32,894 nucleotides of DNA from CAKRZE01 sp045617585 (GTDB lineage Bacteria > Bacillota > Clostridia > Oscillospirales > CAG-272): assembly GCA_045617585.1 (NCBI GenBank), contig JAZLIW010000017.1, positions 1-32,894 on the forward strand. The letters are read 5' to 3'. The notes beneath the pieces were generated by a model, which saw only the letters and a list, made by a program, of their open reading frames with translations, searched no databases and was not told the DNA's origin. Position 1 is the stretch's first letter. Every line of letters starts with the position of its first letter. This document shows positions 16,741-24,845 of the stretch, one piece after another. The translations under genes and the position numbers were made by a program.

Positions 16741-17345
16741 ACGAGATCAAGGAACGGATGCAGAGCGGAAAGCTGTATTTCTGCACGAGTGAGGAACTGA
16801 TGCGGGAACAGCTCGCCGCGCTGGAACTGCTGTACGATTATAACGCGACGCGTCCGACGGAAAGGGAAAAAAGAGAAGAACTGCTGAAAATGATGTTCCT
16901 TGAGATCGGGGAAGGCTGCTATATCGAGCCGCCGCTGCATGCCAATTGGGGAGGAAAGCACGTTCGATTCGGCAGGAATGTTTACGCCAATTTCGGTCTG
17001 ACGCTCGTGGACGACGCGGAGATCTCCGTCGGAGACGGAACGCTGTTCGGTCCGAACGTCGTTGTCGATACCGGAACGCACCCGATCTCCCCGGCACTGC
17101 GGGAAAAGCAGGCGCAGTATAACCTTCCCGTCCGGATCGGGAAGAACGTGTGGGTCGGCGCCGGTTCCGTGATTATGCCGGGTGTGACGATCGGAGACAA
17201 TACGGTGATCGGCGCGGGGAGCATCGTGACAAAGGATATCCCCGCAAACGTCGTCGCGTACGGCTCGCCCTGCCGGGTGATGCGTCCGATCGACGAACAC
17301 GACCTAACTTACTACGATAAGGACAAGAGGATCGATCTCGAATGA
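16731..17345 (+). CDS. Maltose/galactoside O-acetyltransferase-like hexapeptide acetyltransferase
   Basis: The 204-residue protein has the N-terminal mac domain (SGKLYFCTSEEL near 12-23, ALELLYDYNATRP near 30-42) and a left-handed beta-helix of hexapeptide repeats. TGTHP near 118-122 carries the catalytic His of maltose, galactoside and nodulation acetyltransferases. The ending includes VAYGSPCRVMRPI, the usual terminal loop. It transfers acetyl from acetyl-CoA to a sugar hydroxyl; the acceptor is not known. The start lies inside the previous gene's end, and its stop overlaps the next start as ATGA, so the four genes from 13591 to 17842 look like one transcript. Confidence 0.9.
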   Translation: MELNEIKERMQSGKLYFCTSEELMREQLAALELLYDYNATRPTEREKREELLKMMFLEIGEGCYIEPPLHANWGGKHVRFGRNVYANFGLTLVDDAEISVGDGTLFGPNVVVDTGTHPISPALREKQAQYNLPVRIGKNVWVGAGSVIMPGVTIGDNTVIGAGSIVTKDIPANVVAYGSPCRVMRPIDEHDLTYYDKDKRIDLE

Positions 17346-17842
17346 TGGAAATCAGAAAAGCAAGGGAAGAGGAACTGCCCCGCATCCTCGAGATCTACGC
17401 GTACGCGCGGGAAACGATGCGAAGGACCGGGAACCCGAACCAGTGGGGAAGCGATAAACCGCGGGCCCCCGAGGTCGAGCACGACCTGAAAAACGGCGTG
17501 CTGATGGTCGCGGCGGAGGGAAACGAGATCTACGGCGTTTTCGCGATGCTGACGGGGGAGGATCCGACCTATGCGGTGATCGACGGAGGAAACTGGCTGA
17601 ATGACGAGCCGTATATCACCTTTCACAAGGTGGCATCCGACGGCAGAAGGCGCGGGATCGTACGAGCCGCCGTGGAATACGGTTCCCGCTTTTCCGAAAA
17701 CCTCCGTGCCGATACGCACGAGGACAACAAGATCATGCAGCACACGCTGGAATCTCTCGGTTTCCGCCGCTGCGGCATCATATATCTCGCGGACGGCGAT
17801 CCCAGGATCGCGTATCACCGCTGCGAAAGACGGCAGAAATAA
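17342..17842 (+). CDS. GNAT family N-acetyltransferase
   Basis: The 166-residue protein has the GNAT layout: an N-terminal MEIRKAREEELPRILEIY start, a central beta-sheet ending in YITFHKVASDGRRRGIVRAA where the R/Q-x-x-G-x-G/A acetyl-CoA loop is expected, and a C-terminal LESLGFRRCG. The acceptor is unknown. Two tandem ATG codons occur at the start (17342 and 17345), and the first overlaps the preceding stop. A terminator follows before the convergent spoVA genes. Confidence 0.82.
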   Translation: MMEIRKAREEELPRILEIYAYARETMRRTGNPNQWGSDKPRAPEVEHDLKNGVLMVAAEGNEIYGVFAMLTGEDPTYAVIDGGNWLNDEPYITFHKVASDGRRRGIVRAAVEYGSRFSENLRADTHEDNKIMQHTLESLGFRRCGIIYLADGDPRIAYHRCERRQK

Positions 17843-17847
17843 TAGAG

Positions 17848-17887
17848 AACGGCCGGACGGTTCCCATGAAACCTCCCGGTCGTTTTT
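17848..17887 (+). terminator. Terminator of the helicase operon
   Basis: AACGGCCGG at 17848-17856 pairs with CCGGTCGTT at 17876-17884 with one G-T wobble and is followed by TTTTT. The convergent spoVAE gene ends four bases after the stem-loop. Confidence 0.75.
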
Positions 17888-17890
17888 CGT

Positions 17891-18262
17891 TTATTTCGGC
17901 TTTGGCCGGAACAGCAGTGCGATCAGCCAGCCGGAGGAGAGAGCGGCGGCGATCCCGCCCGCGGTCCCGGTCAGCCCTCCCGTCAGGACTCCGATCGCTC
18001 CCCGCTCGCCGATCGCTTTTTCCACACCCTTAGCGAGCGCGTAACCGAACCCCGTGAGCGGGACGGAGGCGCCGGAGCCGGCAAAGCGGACGAGCGGTTC
18101 ATAGACGCCGATCGCGGTCAGAAATACGCCGCCGACGACGTAGGAAACGAGGATACGGGCGGGGGACAGCTTCGTTTTGTCGATGAGGATCTGTGCGATC
18201 ACGCAGAGGGCTCCTCCGACCAGCCACGCCTTGAGGACAGAAAGAACGAAATCCACGGTCAC
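17891..18262 (-). CDS. spoVAE: Stage V sporulation protein AE (SpoVAE-type)
   Basis: The 123-residue membrane protein matches SpoVAE: several hydrophobic segments with LVSYVVGGVFLTAIGVYEPL and GSGASVPLTGFGYALAKGV. It is part of the SpoVA channel that moves calcium-dipicolinate into the forespore and out at germination. I chose the GTG at 18262, which overlaps the spoVAD stop as GTGA and has an AAAGGA site; a longer frame reaching 18361 would run deep into spoVAD and add an Asp/Arg-rich tail not seen in the family. It is third in the order AC-AD-AE. Confidence 0.88.
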   Translation of the reverse strand: MTVDFVLSVLKAWLVGGALCVIAQILIDKTKLSPARILVSYVVGGVFLTAIGVYEPLVRFAGSGASVPLTGFGYALAKGVEKAIGERGAIGVLTGGLTGTAGGIAAALSSGWLIALLFRPKPK

Positions 18263-19266
18263 AGCATCCTTTCCTTCGTCAGACGGACGAGATGACATAT
18301 CCCAGGGATGGACTGACCCTGCTGGACGCTCATCGGGCTCATCATCGCGCCGGTCCCGCAAAAGAGAACGTCACGGATCTCTCCCTTCCGGAAGAGGGCG
18401 GTCAGATAAGAGGCAAGCACGACCGCGGAGCAGCCGCAGCCGGATCCCCCGGCGTGGACATCCTGCGTGCCGCGGTCGTAGATCAGAAGACCGCAGTCGG
18501 TATAATTCCCGCTCAGGTCGTAGCCCTCTTTTTTCATCAGCTCCAGTACAATCGAGTATCCCTCGAAGCCGAGGTCACCCGTGAGGATGAGGTCAAAGCG
18601 GGAAGGGGAGATCCCGGAGGCGCGGAAATACCGCGTCAGCGTGTCGATCGCGGCAGGTGCCATTGACGCACCCATGTTGGTCAGATCCGTGATCCCGCGG
18701 TCGATCACTCTCCCGGGCAGCGCCTCGGTCACGTATGCGTCTCCGCCTCCCCCGGTCAGCAGAAGGGTCGCGGCTCCGGTGACCGTCCACTGTGCCGTCG
18801 GCGTTCGCTGACCGCCATATTCGAGGGGAAAGCGGAATTGCCGCTCGGCGGTGCAGTTGTGCGAGGAGGTCGTGACCGCGGCTTTTTCGGCGATCCCGGA
18901 AGAAATCAGGCAGGAGGCAAGGAGCAGTCCCTCCGCTGCGGTAGAGCAGGCGCCGTACAGACCGAAATACGGCAGGTCGAAGTCAAGCAGTCCGTAGGCG
19001 GAGGAGGTACACTGATTGACGAGATCTCCCGCAAAAACGCAGTCGAGCTCCTCCTCACGGATGCCCGATTTGGTCAGGGCGAGATTGAAGGAGATCCGCT
19101 GCATTTCGCTCTCCGCTTTTTCCCACGTCTCCTTCCCAAAGCGGTCGGTGCTGTCGTGCAGATCGAAATACGCGCCGAGCGGCCCCTCGGATTCGTGTTT
19201 CCCGACGACGGACGCCGCTGCGAGAAGGCCGGGCGCGTTTTTGAAGGAAATGATATCCTGTTTCAT
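18259..19266 (-). CDS. spoVAD: Stage V sporulation protein AD
   Basis: The 335-residue protein has the length and character of SpoVAD, a soluble thiolase-like protein that binds dipicolinic acid. YGACSTAAEGLLLAS near 104-118 is the position of the thiolase-type cysteine. TSSHNCTAERQFRFP and HAGGSGCGCSAVV are conserved in the family. Unlike true thiolases it has no metabolic role. AAAGGA is six bases before the ATG. It is flanked by spoVAC and spoVAE with tight spacing. Confidence 0.94.
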   Translation of the reverse strand: MKQDIISFKNAPGLLAAASVVGKHESEGPLGAYFDLHDSTDRFGKETWEKAESEMQRISFNLALTKSGIREEELDCVFAGDLVNQCTSSAYGLLDFDLPYFGLYGACSTAAEGLLLASCLISSGIAEKAAVTTSSHNCTAERQFRFPLEYGGQRTPTAQWTVTGAATLLLTGGGGDAYVTEALPGRVIDRGITDLTNMGASMAPAAIDTLTRYFRASGISPSRFDLILTGDLGFEGYSIVLELMKKEGYDLSGNYTDCGLLIYDRGTQDVHAGGSGCGCSAVVLASYLTALFRKGEIRDVLFCGTGAMMSPMSVQQGQSIPGICHLVRLTKERML

Positions 19267-19312
19267 TGTTTGTCCTTTCGTTTGAACGATTGCGGTCAGG
19301 CAGAGGAGCCCG

Positions 19313-19753
19313 TCAGAGCAGCAGCGCGCAGAGAACGCGCAGCGCCCCGTATAAGACCGAAGCGAGAACGCCGTAGAGGATGACCGGGCCCGCTACGGTA
19401 AAGATCCTGACGCCGAGACCGAGGACCAGTCCCTCCGATTTCGTGTCAAGAGCAGGGGAAGCGACCGCGTTTGCAAACCCGGTGATCGGAACGAGCGTGC
19501 CCGCACCCGCGCGTTTTGCGAGCTTGTCGAAAACGCCGAGCCCGGTGAGCAGCGCCGTCAGTACGATCAGTACGCAGGAAACGAGGAGGGAAGCCGTCTG
19601 CTCCTCCGTCCCGCGCGTCGTGAGATACTCCCGCAGCGCCTCGGCAAAGGCGCAGATCCCGCCGCCGACAAAGAAGGCGTTTACGCAGTTGATCCCGGTC
19701 GGCGATCTTTCCGCCCTCGCGTCCGCGTAATCCCGGTAAGTTTGTTTTCTCAT
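19313..19753 (-). CDS. spoVAC: Stage V sporulation protein AC
   Basis: The 146-residue membrane protein matches SpoVAC, the mechanosensitive-type subunit of the SpoVA channel, with NAFFVGGGICAFAEALREY near 25-43 and GAGTLVPITGFANAVASPALD later. I chose the ATG at 19753 because GGAG lies eight bases upstream; an in-frame GTG nine bases earlier abuts that site. It begins the AC-AD-AE order. The upstream promoter should be forespore-specific sigma-G, but I could not identify a convincing sigma-G box. Confidence 0.92.
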   Translation of the reverse strand: MRKQTYRDYADARAERSPTGINCVNAFFVGGGICAFAEALREYLTTRGTEEQTASLLVSCVLIVLTALLTGLGVFDKLAKRAGAGTLVPITGFANAVASPALDTKSEGLVLGLGVRIFTVAGPVILYGVLASVLYGALRVLCALLL

Positions 19754-19807
19754 TCTTTTCACTCCTTTTTGAGGAGGATTGCCGGCTTTGGGCGCCGTTA
19801 TTCATTC

Positions 19808-19836
19808 TTGACAGAAGAAAACGGACGTGCTATACT
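19808..19836 (+). promoter_or_regulatory. Sigma-A promoter of the SanA-like gene
   Basis: TTGACA at 19808-19813 and TATACT at 19831-19836 are 17 bases apart. It lies in the gap between the divergent spoVAC and SanA-like genes. Confidence 0.9.
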
Positions 19837-19869
19837 GAAGGAAAGAAAAAAGGACGACACTGCGATAAA

Positions 19870-20595
19870 ATGAAAAAAGAAACGAAAAAGAAAAAGAACC
19901 GGAAAAAAGCGTCTCGCTTCGGGAAGCTGCTGCTGATCTTTCTGATCCTCGGGCTCGTCGGCACAGTCACCGTGTTTACGGTCAACGCCTCGATCGTTAA
20001 GAAAGAAAAGCCGCTGATCCTGACGGAAGAGGAAGCGGCAGGGAACGGCGGCGCGGATTGCATCCTGATTCTCGGCTGCGGCGTCAGAAACGACGGGACT
20101 CCGTCGGATATGCTGACCGACCGTCTGACCGTGGGGCTGCGTCTCTGGCAGGCGGGTGCGTCCGCAAAGATCCTCGTCTCCGGCGATCACGGGCGGGAAG
20201 GATACGACGAGGTCAATACCATGAAAAAATGGCTGACCGACCGCGGCGTTCCGTCCGAGGCAGTGTTTATGGATCACGCGGGGTTCTCGACGTATGAGAG
20301 TATGTACCGCGCCCAAGCGATCTTTCAGGCCAAAAAGATCGTCGTCGTGACGCAGGAATACCATCTGTACCGCGCGCTCTACGACGCGGAAAGGCTCGGG
20401 CTGGAGGCGGCAGGGGTACCGGCGGATCTGAACCGATACGCCGGGCAGAAAGCAAGGGACCTGCGTGAGATCCTCGCAAGGAACAAGGATCTTCTGTATT
20501 GCCTCTTCCGGCCGCAGCCGAAGTATCTCGGTGATCCGATCCCCTTGACCGGGGACGGCAACGCGACGAACGACAAGCCGATTTACGGTGACTGA
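19870..20595 (+). CDS. SanA/YdcF-like DUF218 membrane protein
   Basis: The 241-residue protein has a Lys-rich N-terminus, one membrane segment near residues 18-38, and an extracytoplasmic DUF218 domain. ADCILILGCGVRNDGTPS near 62-79 opens the domain, followed by KILVSGDHG, STYESMYRA and VVTQEYHLYRALY, which are the conserved blocks of the SanA branch. SanA-like proteins are linked to envelope integrity and vancomycin tolerance, but the reaction is unknown. The ribosome binding site is weak and about 15 bases from the ATG. Its own promoter and terminator make it a single-gene unit. Confidence 0.87.
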   Translation: MKKETKKKKNRKKASRFGKLLLIFLILGLVGTVTVFTVNASIVKKEKPLILTEEEAAGNGGADCILILGCGVRNDGTPSDMLTDRLTVGLRLWQAGASAKILVSGDHGREGYDEVNTMKKWLTDRGVPSEAVFMDHAGFSTYESMYRAQAIFQAKKIVVVTQEYHLYRALYDAERLGLEAAGVPADLNRYAGQKARDLREILARNKDLLYCLFRPQPKYLGDPIPLTGDGNATNDKPIYGD

Positions 20596-20612
20596 TGAAA
20601 GCGAACACTATG

Positions 20613-20647
20613 AAAAAACCGCCTGCCGAACCCGGCAGGCGATTTTT
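20613..20647 (+). terminator. Bidirectional terminator between convergent SanA-like and envelope genes
   Basis: CGCCTGCCG at 20620-20628 pairs perfectly with CGGCAGGCG at 20633-20641 around a four-base loop. T-rich flank lies on the right and A-rich flank on the left, so it works in both directions. Confidence 0.92.
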
Positions 20648-20662
20648 GATAAAAAGGGAATA

Positions 20663-21898
20663 TCAGTTATTGAAGGACGCGGTGATCAGGAGCTGACCGT
20701 CCTTTTCGTGGAAGTTGAAGGTCAGGTCAAAGGGCTCCTTGGAGGTCATTCCGCCCCGCGTGCCGATCATCACGAGAGAGACTCTGCCGCGGAAGGAACC
20801 GTCGGGGAAGGTGTAGAACTCGTCAGCCGAGACGTCTTCAAAGTGGACGGATTCGTAGCGGTTGACCATCCAGGCGTCGGCGCCGATGGCACGGAGCTGC
20901 TCGTAACGCGGGAAGGCAGGATCGTAGAAACGTCTGATCCCGTCGAAGGTCATTGCCGCCTGCATATATTTCGCGGTCTCCTGCGTTGCGGTGATCAGGA
21001 ATTCGGAGTAACGTTCCTTCAGCGTTTCGGAGAAGGTGAAGGGGACCTCGTACGAGGTCTTTTCCTCGTTCGACGTTACCTCGACCGCTTTTCCTTCGGC
21101 GTTTTCGGCGGTGACCTCCTCCGGCAGCTCTTCCAGCCCGCTTACCGTGTAGGTGACGAACCCTATGCCGGGGAAATCGTCCGGACCGTAAAGGATCAGG
21201 TCCGTACGGACGGTACGGTCGGTGATATACTCCTCGGTCAGCTTCGTTCCGTTGATACGGACGACCGCGTCCGCGGGAGCGGTGACGGAGACCGTGTAAA
21301 GAACGGGAGGATCCGTTTCGGGCTCGGTCTCGGGCTCCGTTTCTTTTTCCGTCTGCGGCTGCGTTTCGGGTACGGCGATCTGCTCCAGCAGGCAATAAAC
21401 GGTGACGCTGCCCGCACGGTAAGTTTTGAAGCCGTGCTCCGTCTTTTCTCCGGTCGGGACGACGGTGAATTCCGCGAGCTTCAGGTTGCCCGCGACGACG
21501 GTATAGACGTCGTCGTCACCCTGCGCGCCGGACTGACGGAAATAGGAGATCTCCATTCCCTCGATCGCCGCGTTCAGATAGCGCATCTTTTCCTCGTTCG
21601 TGGAAAAGGAGGGAAGCTGGCTGTCCGTGACGGGGTCGATCTCGTCGGTCGTGAAATTCTTGTAATCGAAATTTGCGAAGCGGTCACGGAATACCTCTTC
21701 CGCAACGTATTTCGCCTGCGAATCCTCGTACTCCGTAAGGACGCCGCGCAGGAGGACCAGTGCCACGACGAGTACGATCACGGCGGCGGCAAGCGCACCG
21801 AGGTAGATCGGATAGAAGAGATCCGTTTTTTTCTTTTTCCGGCGGAAAGCGTCCACTTCTTTGGAAACGGTTTGCTTTTTCATACTGTCATACCTCAT
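20663..21898 (-). CDS. Membrane-anchored extracytoplasmic protein of unknown function
   Basis: The 411-residue protein has a Lys/Arg-rich N-terminus, one membrane segment at about residues 29-51 and a large outer part. A Thr/Glu/Pro spacer built on ETEPET lies near residues 184-196. Mixed beta-rich regions flank it, and the segment after it (VTAPADAVVRINGTKL) resembles an Ig-like or PEGA-like fold. I do not recognise a family. Its start overlaps the stop of the NagPA-like gene as ATGA; an alternative ATG at 21883 has a better-placed GAGG. The shared transcript and similar topology suggest a joint envelope role. The bidirectional terminator at 20613 ends the operon. Confidence 0.75.
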   Translation of the reverse strand: MRYDSMKKQTVSKEVDAFRRKKKKTDLFYPIYLGALAAAVIVLVVALVLLRGVLTEYEDSQAKYVAEEVFRDRFANFDYKNFTTDEIDPVTDSQLPSFSTNEEKMRYLNAAIEGMEISYFRQSGAQGDDDVYTVVAGNLKLAEFTVVPTGEKTEHGFKTYRAGSVTVYCLLEQIAVPETQPQTEKETEPETEPETDPPVLYTVSVTAPADAVVRINGTKLTEEYITDRTVRTDLILYGPDDFPGIGFVTYTVSGLEELPEEVTAENAEGKAVEVTSNEEKTSYEVPFTFSETLKERYSEFLITATQETAKYMQAAMTFDGIRRFYDPAFPRYEQLRAIGADAWMVNRYESVHFEDVSADEFYTFPDGSFRGRVSLVMIGTRGGMTSKEPFDLTFNFHEKDGQLLITASFNN

Positions 21899-23121
21899 TC
21901 TTCTGTCCGGGAGACACAGAAGTAGGTCGGGATGCGGCGCGGGTTGGTGAATGCCTTATATTTGTTGACCAGACCCTTCATCTGATAATCGTCGAGGTTC
22001 TTCGTGGGGTAATTGTACTTTTCGTACCAGTTCTCGTAGTACATCATCGTGGAGGAGCCGCCGTCGAGAAGACCCGCGGTGACCGCGCCGTAGCTGAGCA
22101 TCAGGTCGATCATATCGTTGTGCGTCGCACCGAGGGAGGAACCGGTACGGCCGTCGGTGACGATCATGATGAAGGTCCCGTCCGCACGCTGACCGATGCC
22201 CGTCCGCTGCGCAAGACCGGTGTTGCCGTCCGCGCGGTGCAGGGTGACGTTGGTGCCGTCGTTCGTGATCAGGACGTTGCCCCACTGGAAGGAGACGGCG
22301 TCGCGGATGCCGAGCTGATCTGCGCTCGATTTGGTCATCGTATCCGCGACGACCAGGCGGTTGTCCTTCGTGATGCCGAAGAAGTTGCTGCCGTACGAGT
22401 CGTTCCAGACGCAGGCACCCTTGGAGTAGGTCAGACCCATCGGGTTGTCCCCGGTGCCGGAACCGCCGGTATCGAGATATTCACCGCCGTTGATGCAGGC
22501 GATGCAGTTTTCCTTTGCTGCCATATCGAAGATGCGCATTCCGGTTTGTCCGCTCTTGAAGTCGGACGAGGTCCCGACGTAGACGCGGGAGGGGTCCTTG
22601 ATCAGAAGAACGTACGCCTTGAAGGTAGGCCCGTTGACGATCTTGAAGAGCATACCGTCCTTCGCGTCGTCCCATTCGCTCTTCGGCTTGGGCGGCTCGG
22701 TTTCGGGCGGCGTTACGGGCGTCGTCTGACCCTCGGTCTCCTGAGATACGGGTTTCGTATCATCAGCGGGCGGCTCCGTCTCTTCGGGAGGGAAGGTCTC
22801 TTCCTGATATCTCTTTTTGTTGATCTCCTCCATCGGGACGACCTCGATGTGGGAGACTTCGGAGCCCTTGACGATCCCGTCCACGACGTCCTTCGGGAGG
22901 AACAGTCCGGGCACCCACTTGGTGGCACTGGCCTGCATGGCGGAAAGGACGAGCGCGTCACGGACAGTCTCGGAGGGACCGTTGGCAACGACGCTGCAGA
23001 CGGAGAAGAGGGCGAGGATGAGAAAGACAAGGACGGTCACGAGAACCAGCGCGACACGGCGTACGATTTTGCCAGCACCGCTGTTTTTCTTCGTGCTTCT
23101 TGATTGTTTGCTGCGGTTCAT
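21895..23121 (-). CDS. Membrane-anchored phosphodiester glycosidase family protein (NagPA domain)
   Basis: The 408-residue protein has a basic N-terminus, one membrane segment at about 21-47, and a Pro/Glu/Thr spacer near 107-150. The C-terminal half matches the NagPA (phosphodiester N-acetylglucosaminidase, DUF2233) domain, with IACINGGEY near 207-215, RTGIGQRADGTFIMIVTDGR near 316-335 and GLLDGGSSTMMYY near 358-370. Members cleave glycosyl phosphodiesters and in bacteria are linked to exopolysaccharide and wall glycopolymer turnover. The substrate here is unknown. AAAGGA lies eight bases before the ATG. It heads a two-gene transcript. Confidence 0.88.
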   Translation of the reverse strand: MNRSKQSRSTKKNSGAGKIVRRVALVLVTVLVFLILALFSVCSVVANGPSETVRDALVLSAMQASATKWVPGLFLPKDVVDGIVKGSEVSHIEVVPMEEINKKRYQEETFPPEETEPPADDTKPVSQETEGQTTPVTPPETEPPKPKSEWDDAKDGMLFKIVNGPTFKAYVLLIKDPSRVYVGTSSDFKSGQTGMRIFDMAAKENCIACINGGEYLDTGGSGTGDNPMGLTYSKGACVWNDSYGSNFFGITKDNRLVVADTMTKSSADQLGIRDAVSFQWGNVLITNDGTNVTLHRADGNTGLAQRTGIGQRADGTFIMIVTDGRTGSSLGATHNDMIDLMLSYGAVTAGLLDGGSSTMMYYENWYEKYNYPTKNLDDYQMKGLVNKYKAFTNPRRIPTYFCVSRTEE

Positions 23122-23172
23122 TCGGTAGATCCTTTCTTGGAGTCAAATGGATATCCATACATAAACATAGTA

Positions 23173-23201
23173 ATTATAGCATAAAACGTATCGAAAATCA
23201 A
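23173..23201 (-). promoter_or_regulatory. Sigma-A promoter of the NagPA operon
   Basis: On the minus strand TTGATT (23201-23196) and TATAAT (23178-23173) are 17 bases apart, with TGC before the -10 giving an extended element. It is back to back with the promoter of the DUF2779 gene. Confidence 0.85.
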
Positions 23202-23246
23202 CACCATTTCAAAGGATTTACACTTTCATCATTTTTTATAAAAGTC

Positions 23247-23275
23247 TTGACGGTAAGGACGGAAAAAGGTATAAT
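23247..23275 (+). promoter_or_regulatory. Sigma-A promoter of the DUF2779 gene
   Basis: TTGACG at 23247-23252 and TATAAT at 23270-23275 are 17 bases apart. The leader to the ATG at 23310 is about 28 bases and carries AAGGAAG. Confidence 0.88.
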
Positions 23276-23309
23276 TAACTGGAAAAGTAAGATAAGGAAG
23301 CGAATCGAG

Positions 23310-24791
23310 ATGGAGTCGTTTTATCTCCCGGTGGAAGGATTCCCCTGCCGGAAAAGAGAAATCTTGTCGGGCGGAACCGAAAAGACCGCGTATTTCCCGG
23401 AAGAGACCCGGGCGTCTCTGCACGGTATCGCCGCCCTGCTGATCGGTCCCGGGGTGAAGATCGAAGACGGAGAGATCGGGCGGATGGCAGCACAGACCCT
23501 TGCCGTCCGGGGGAAAACGGTGGAGGATCCGGTCTTTACGGTCGGGGAATACGCCGTGAGAGCGGATTTTCTGCGTCCGGCTGATGCCTTCCGGTCAGAT
23601 GGGCGTTCCGTAAATGGGGAAGGATATGAGCTGATCCTCGTGCGCGATCTGGCAAAGCCGCATCCGCGTCAGAAGCGGGAACTCGCCATGATCGCCGTAT
23701 TTGCGGAAAGATCCGGTTTTCCCGTCGCAAGGACGACGCTCGCCTATGCCGATCCGTCCTTCGTCAGAGAAAAGGACGGAGATATGGCGGGGCTGATCCG
23801 GTTTCTTGACGTGACGGACGAGGTCTCGCGGCTGATGCCCGCCTTTCGCACCGAACTGAAAAAACGCTTGTCGGAAACTGCGTCCGGAGCCGAAAGCTGC
23901 GTCCTGCGGCAGGAGTGCTTTTCGGGAGCCGACTGCCCCTTTGCGCGTCAGTGCTCCGGCGTGACTGCTAAGGAAGGGAAAGGTCCCGACGTGTTCGATA
24001 TCCCGGGCATAGGAGGAAAGGAACTGATCCGCGCGCTGAATGACGGAAAGACCGACGCGGAAGAACTGCTCCGCTCAGGAAAACTGAACCGGATGCAGGC
24101 GGAGCACGTGCGTCTCCTTCTTTCCGGTCAGACGAGGACGGTCGACCGGGCGGGCCTTGCCGCCTGGCTGGAGCACGTCCGGGAGCCGGTCTGGTTTTTG
24201 GATTTTGAGGGAGATTCCTCCGCGGTCCCGCCGTTTGAAGGGATGAAGCCGTTCGATACGCTTCCGTTTGCGTTTTCACTTTTCCGTGAGGACGATCCGG
24301 ACGGAGGTTATGTCTTCTTCCGGGGACCGGAGACCGATCCGAGGGAAGAAATGGCAAGAGAACTCATATCCAGGATCAAAGAACCGGGAACCGTGCTTGC
24401 ATACGATCGGAATTACGAAAAAACCGTTCTCAAACTGCTTGCCGATCAGTATCCCGCGTACGCGCAGGGGCTCGAGCGGATCCGCGCGGCGCTGGTCGAT
24501 CTCAGTACGCCTTTCCGGGATCTTACGTATTATGACGTGCGGATGAACGGCTCCGTTTCTCTCAAATCCGTATCTCCCGCGCTTTCTCCTGCCGATCCCG
24601 CGCTTTCCTACGACATGCTCGCGTCTGTAAAGAACGGTTCCGACGCGGTAGCCGCTTACAGGAGGATGCGATCCTGCGGACCGAAGGAAAGGGAAGAACT
24701 GACCGACGCGCTCGTCGCCTATTCGAGAATGGATACCTATACGATGGTAAGGATCCTTCGGAGGCTGCGGGAAGAAACTGTCGAATCCTGA
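23310..24791 (+). CDS. DUF2779 family protein, predicted nuclease with cysteine cluster
   Basis: The 493-residue protein fits DUF2779 proteins, which join a Cas4-like PD-(D/E)xK region to a DEDD exonuclease-like domain. In the first part Asp86 (VRAD) matches the PD position, but the ExK position reads ILVRD (residues 109-113), so the expected Glu and Lys appear lost. Cysteines at 197, 203, 209 and 215 are evenly spaced, with another at 13, which could bind an iron-sulfur cluster or zinc. The second part has FLDFEG (Asp298, Glu300), Asp366, Asp397 and MDTYTM (Asp475), consistent with an intact DEDD site. No partner gene is adjacent. The ATG at 23310 was chosen for AAGGAAG upstream. Confidence 0.8.
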   Translation: MESFYLPVEGFPCRKREILSGGTEKTAYFPEETRASLHGIAALLIGPGVKIEDGEIGRMAAQTLAVRGKTVEDPVFTVGEYAVRADFLRPADAFRSDGRSVNGEGYELILVRDLAKPHPRQKRELAMIAVFAERSGFPVARTTLAYADPSFVREKDGDMAGLIRFLDVTDEVSRLMPAFRTELKKRLSETASGAESCVLRQECFSGADCPFARQCSGVTAKEGKGPDVFDIPGIGGKELIRALNDGKTDAEELLRSGKLNRMQAEHVRLLLSGQTRTVDRAGLAAWLEHVREPVWFLDFEGDSSAVPPFEGMKPFDTLPFAFSLFREDDPDGGYVFFRGPETDPREEMARELISRIKEPGTVLAYDRNYEKTVLKLLADQYPAYAQGLERIRAALVDLSTPFRDLTYYDVRMNGSVSLKSVSPALSPADPALSYDMLASVKNGSDAVAAYRRMRSCGPKEREELTDALVAYSRMDTYTMVRILRRLREETVES

Positions 24792-24808
24792 CGGGAATCA
24801 GTAAAACG

Positions 24809-24843
24809 ACGGGGACAGCCCCAAAAGAACTGTCCCCGTTTTT
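24809..24843 (+). terminator. Terminator after the DUF2779 gene
   Basis: ACGGGGACAG at 24809-24818 pairs perfectly with CTGTCCCCGT at 24830-24839, followed by TTTTT. An A-rich left flank means it can also stop the convergent glycosyltransferase transcript. Confidence 0.9.
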
Positions 24844-24845
24844 GG

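Noticed and set aside
17891..18361. Longer SpoVAE start at 18361
   Set aside because: It would overlap spoVAD by about 100 bases and add 33 polar residues; the GTG at 18262 overlapping the stop as GTGA fits better.
19754..19840. Forespore sigma-G promoter upstream of spoVAC
   Set aside because: A GAATA-like -35 is present on the minus strand, but no acceptable CATNNTA-like -10 occurs at the right distance.
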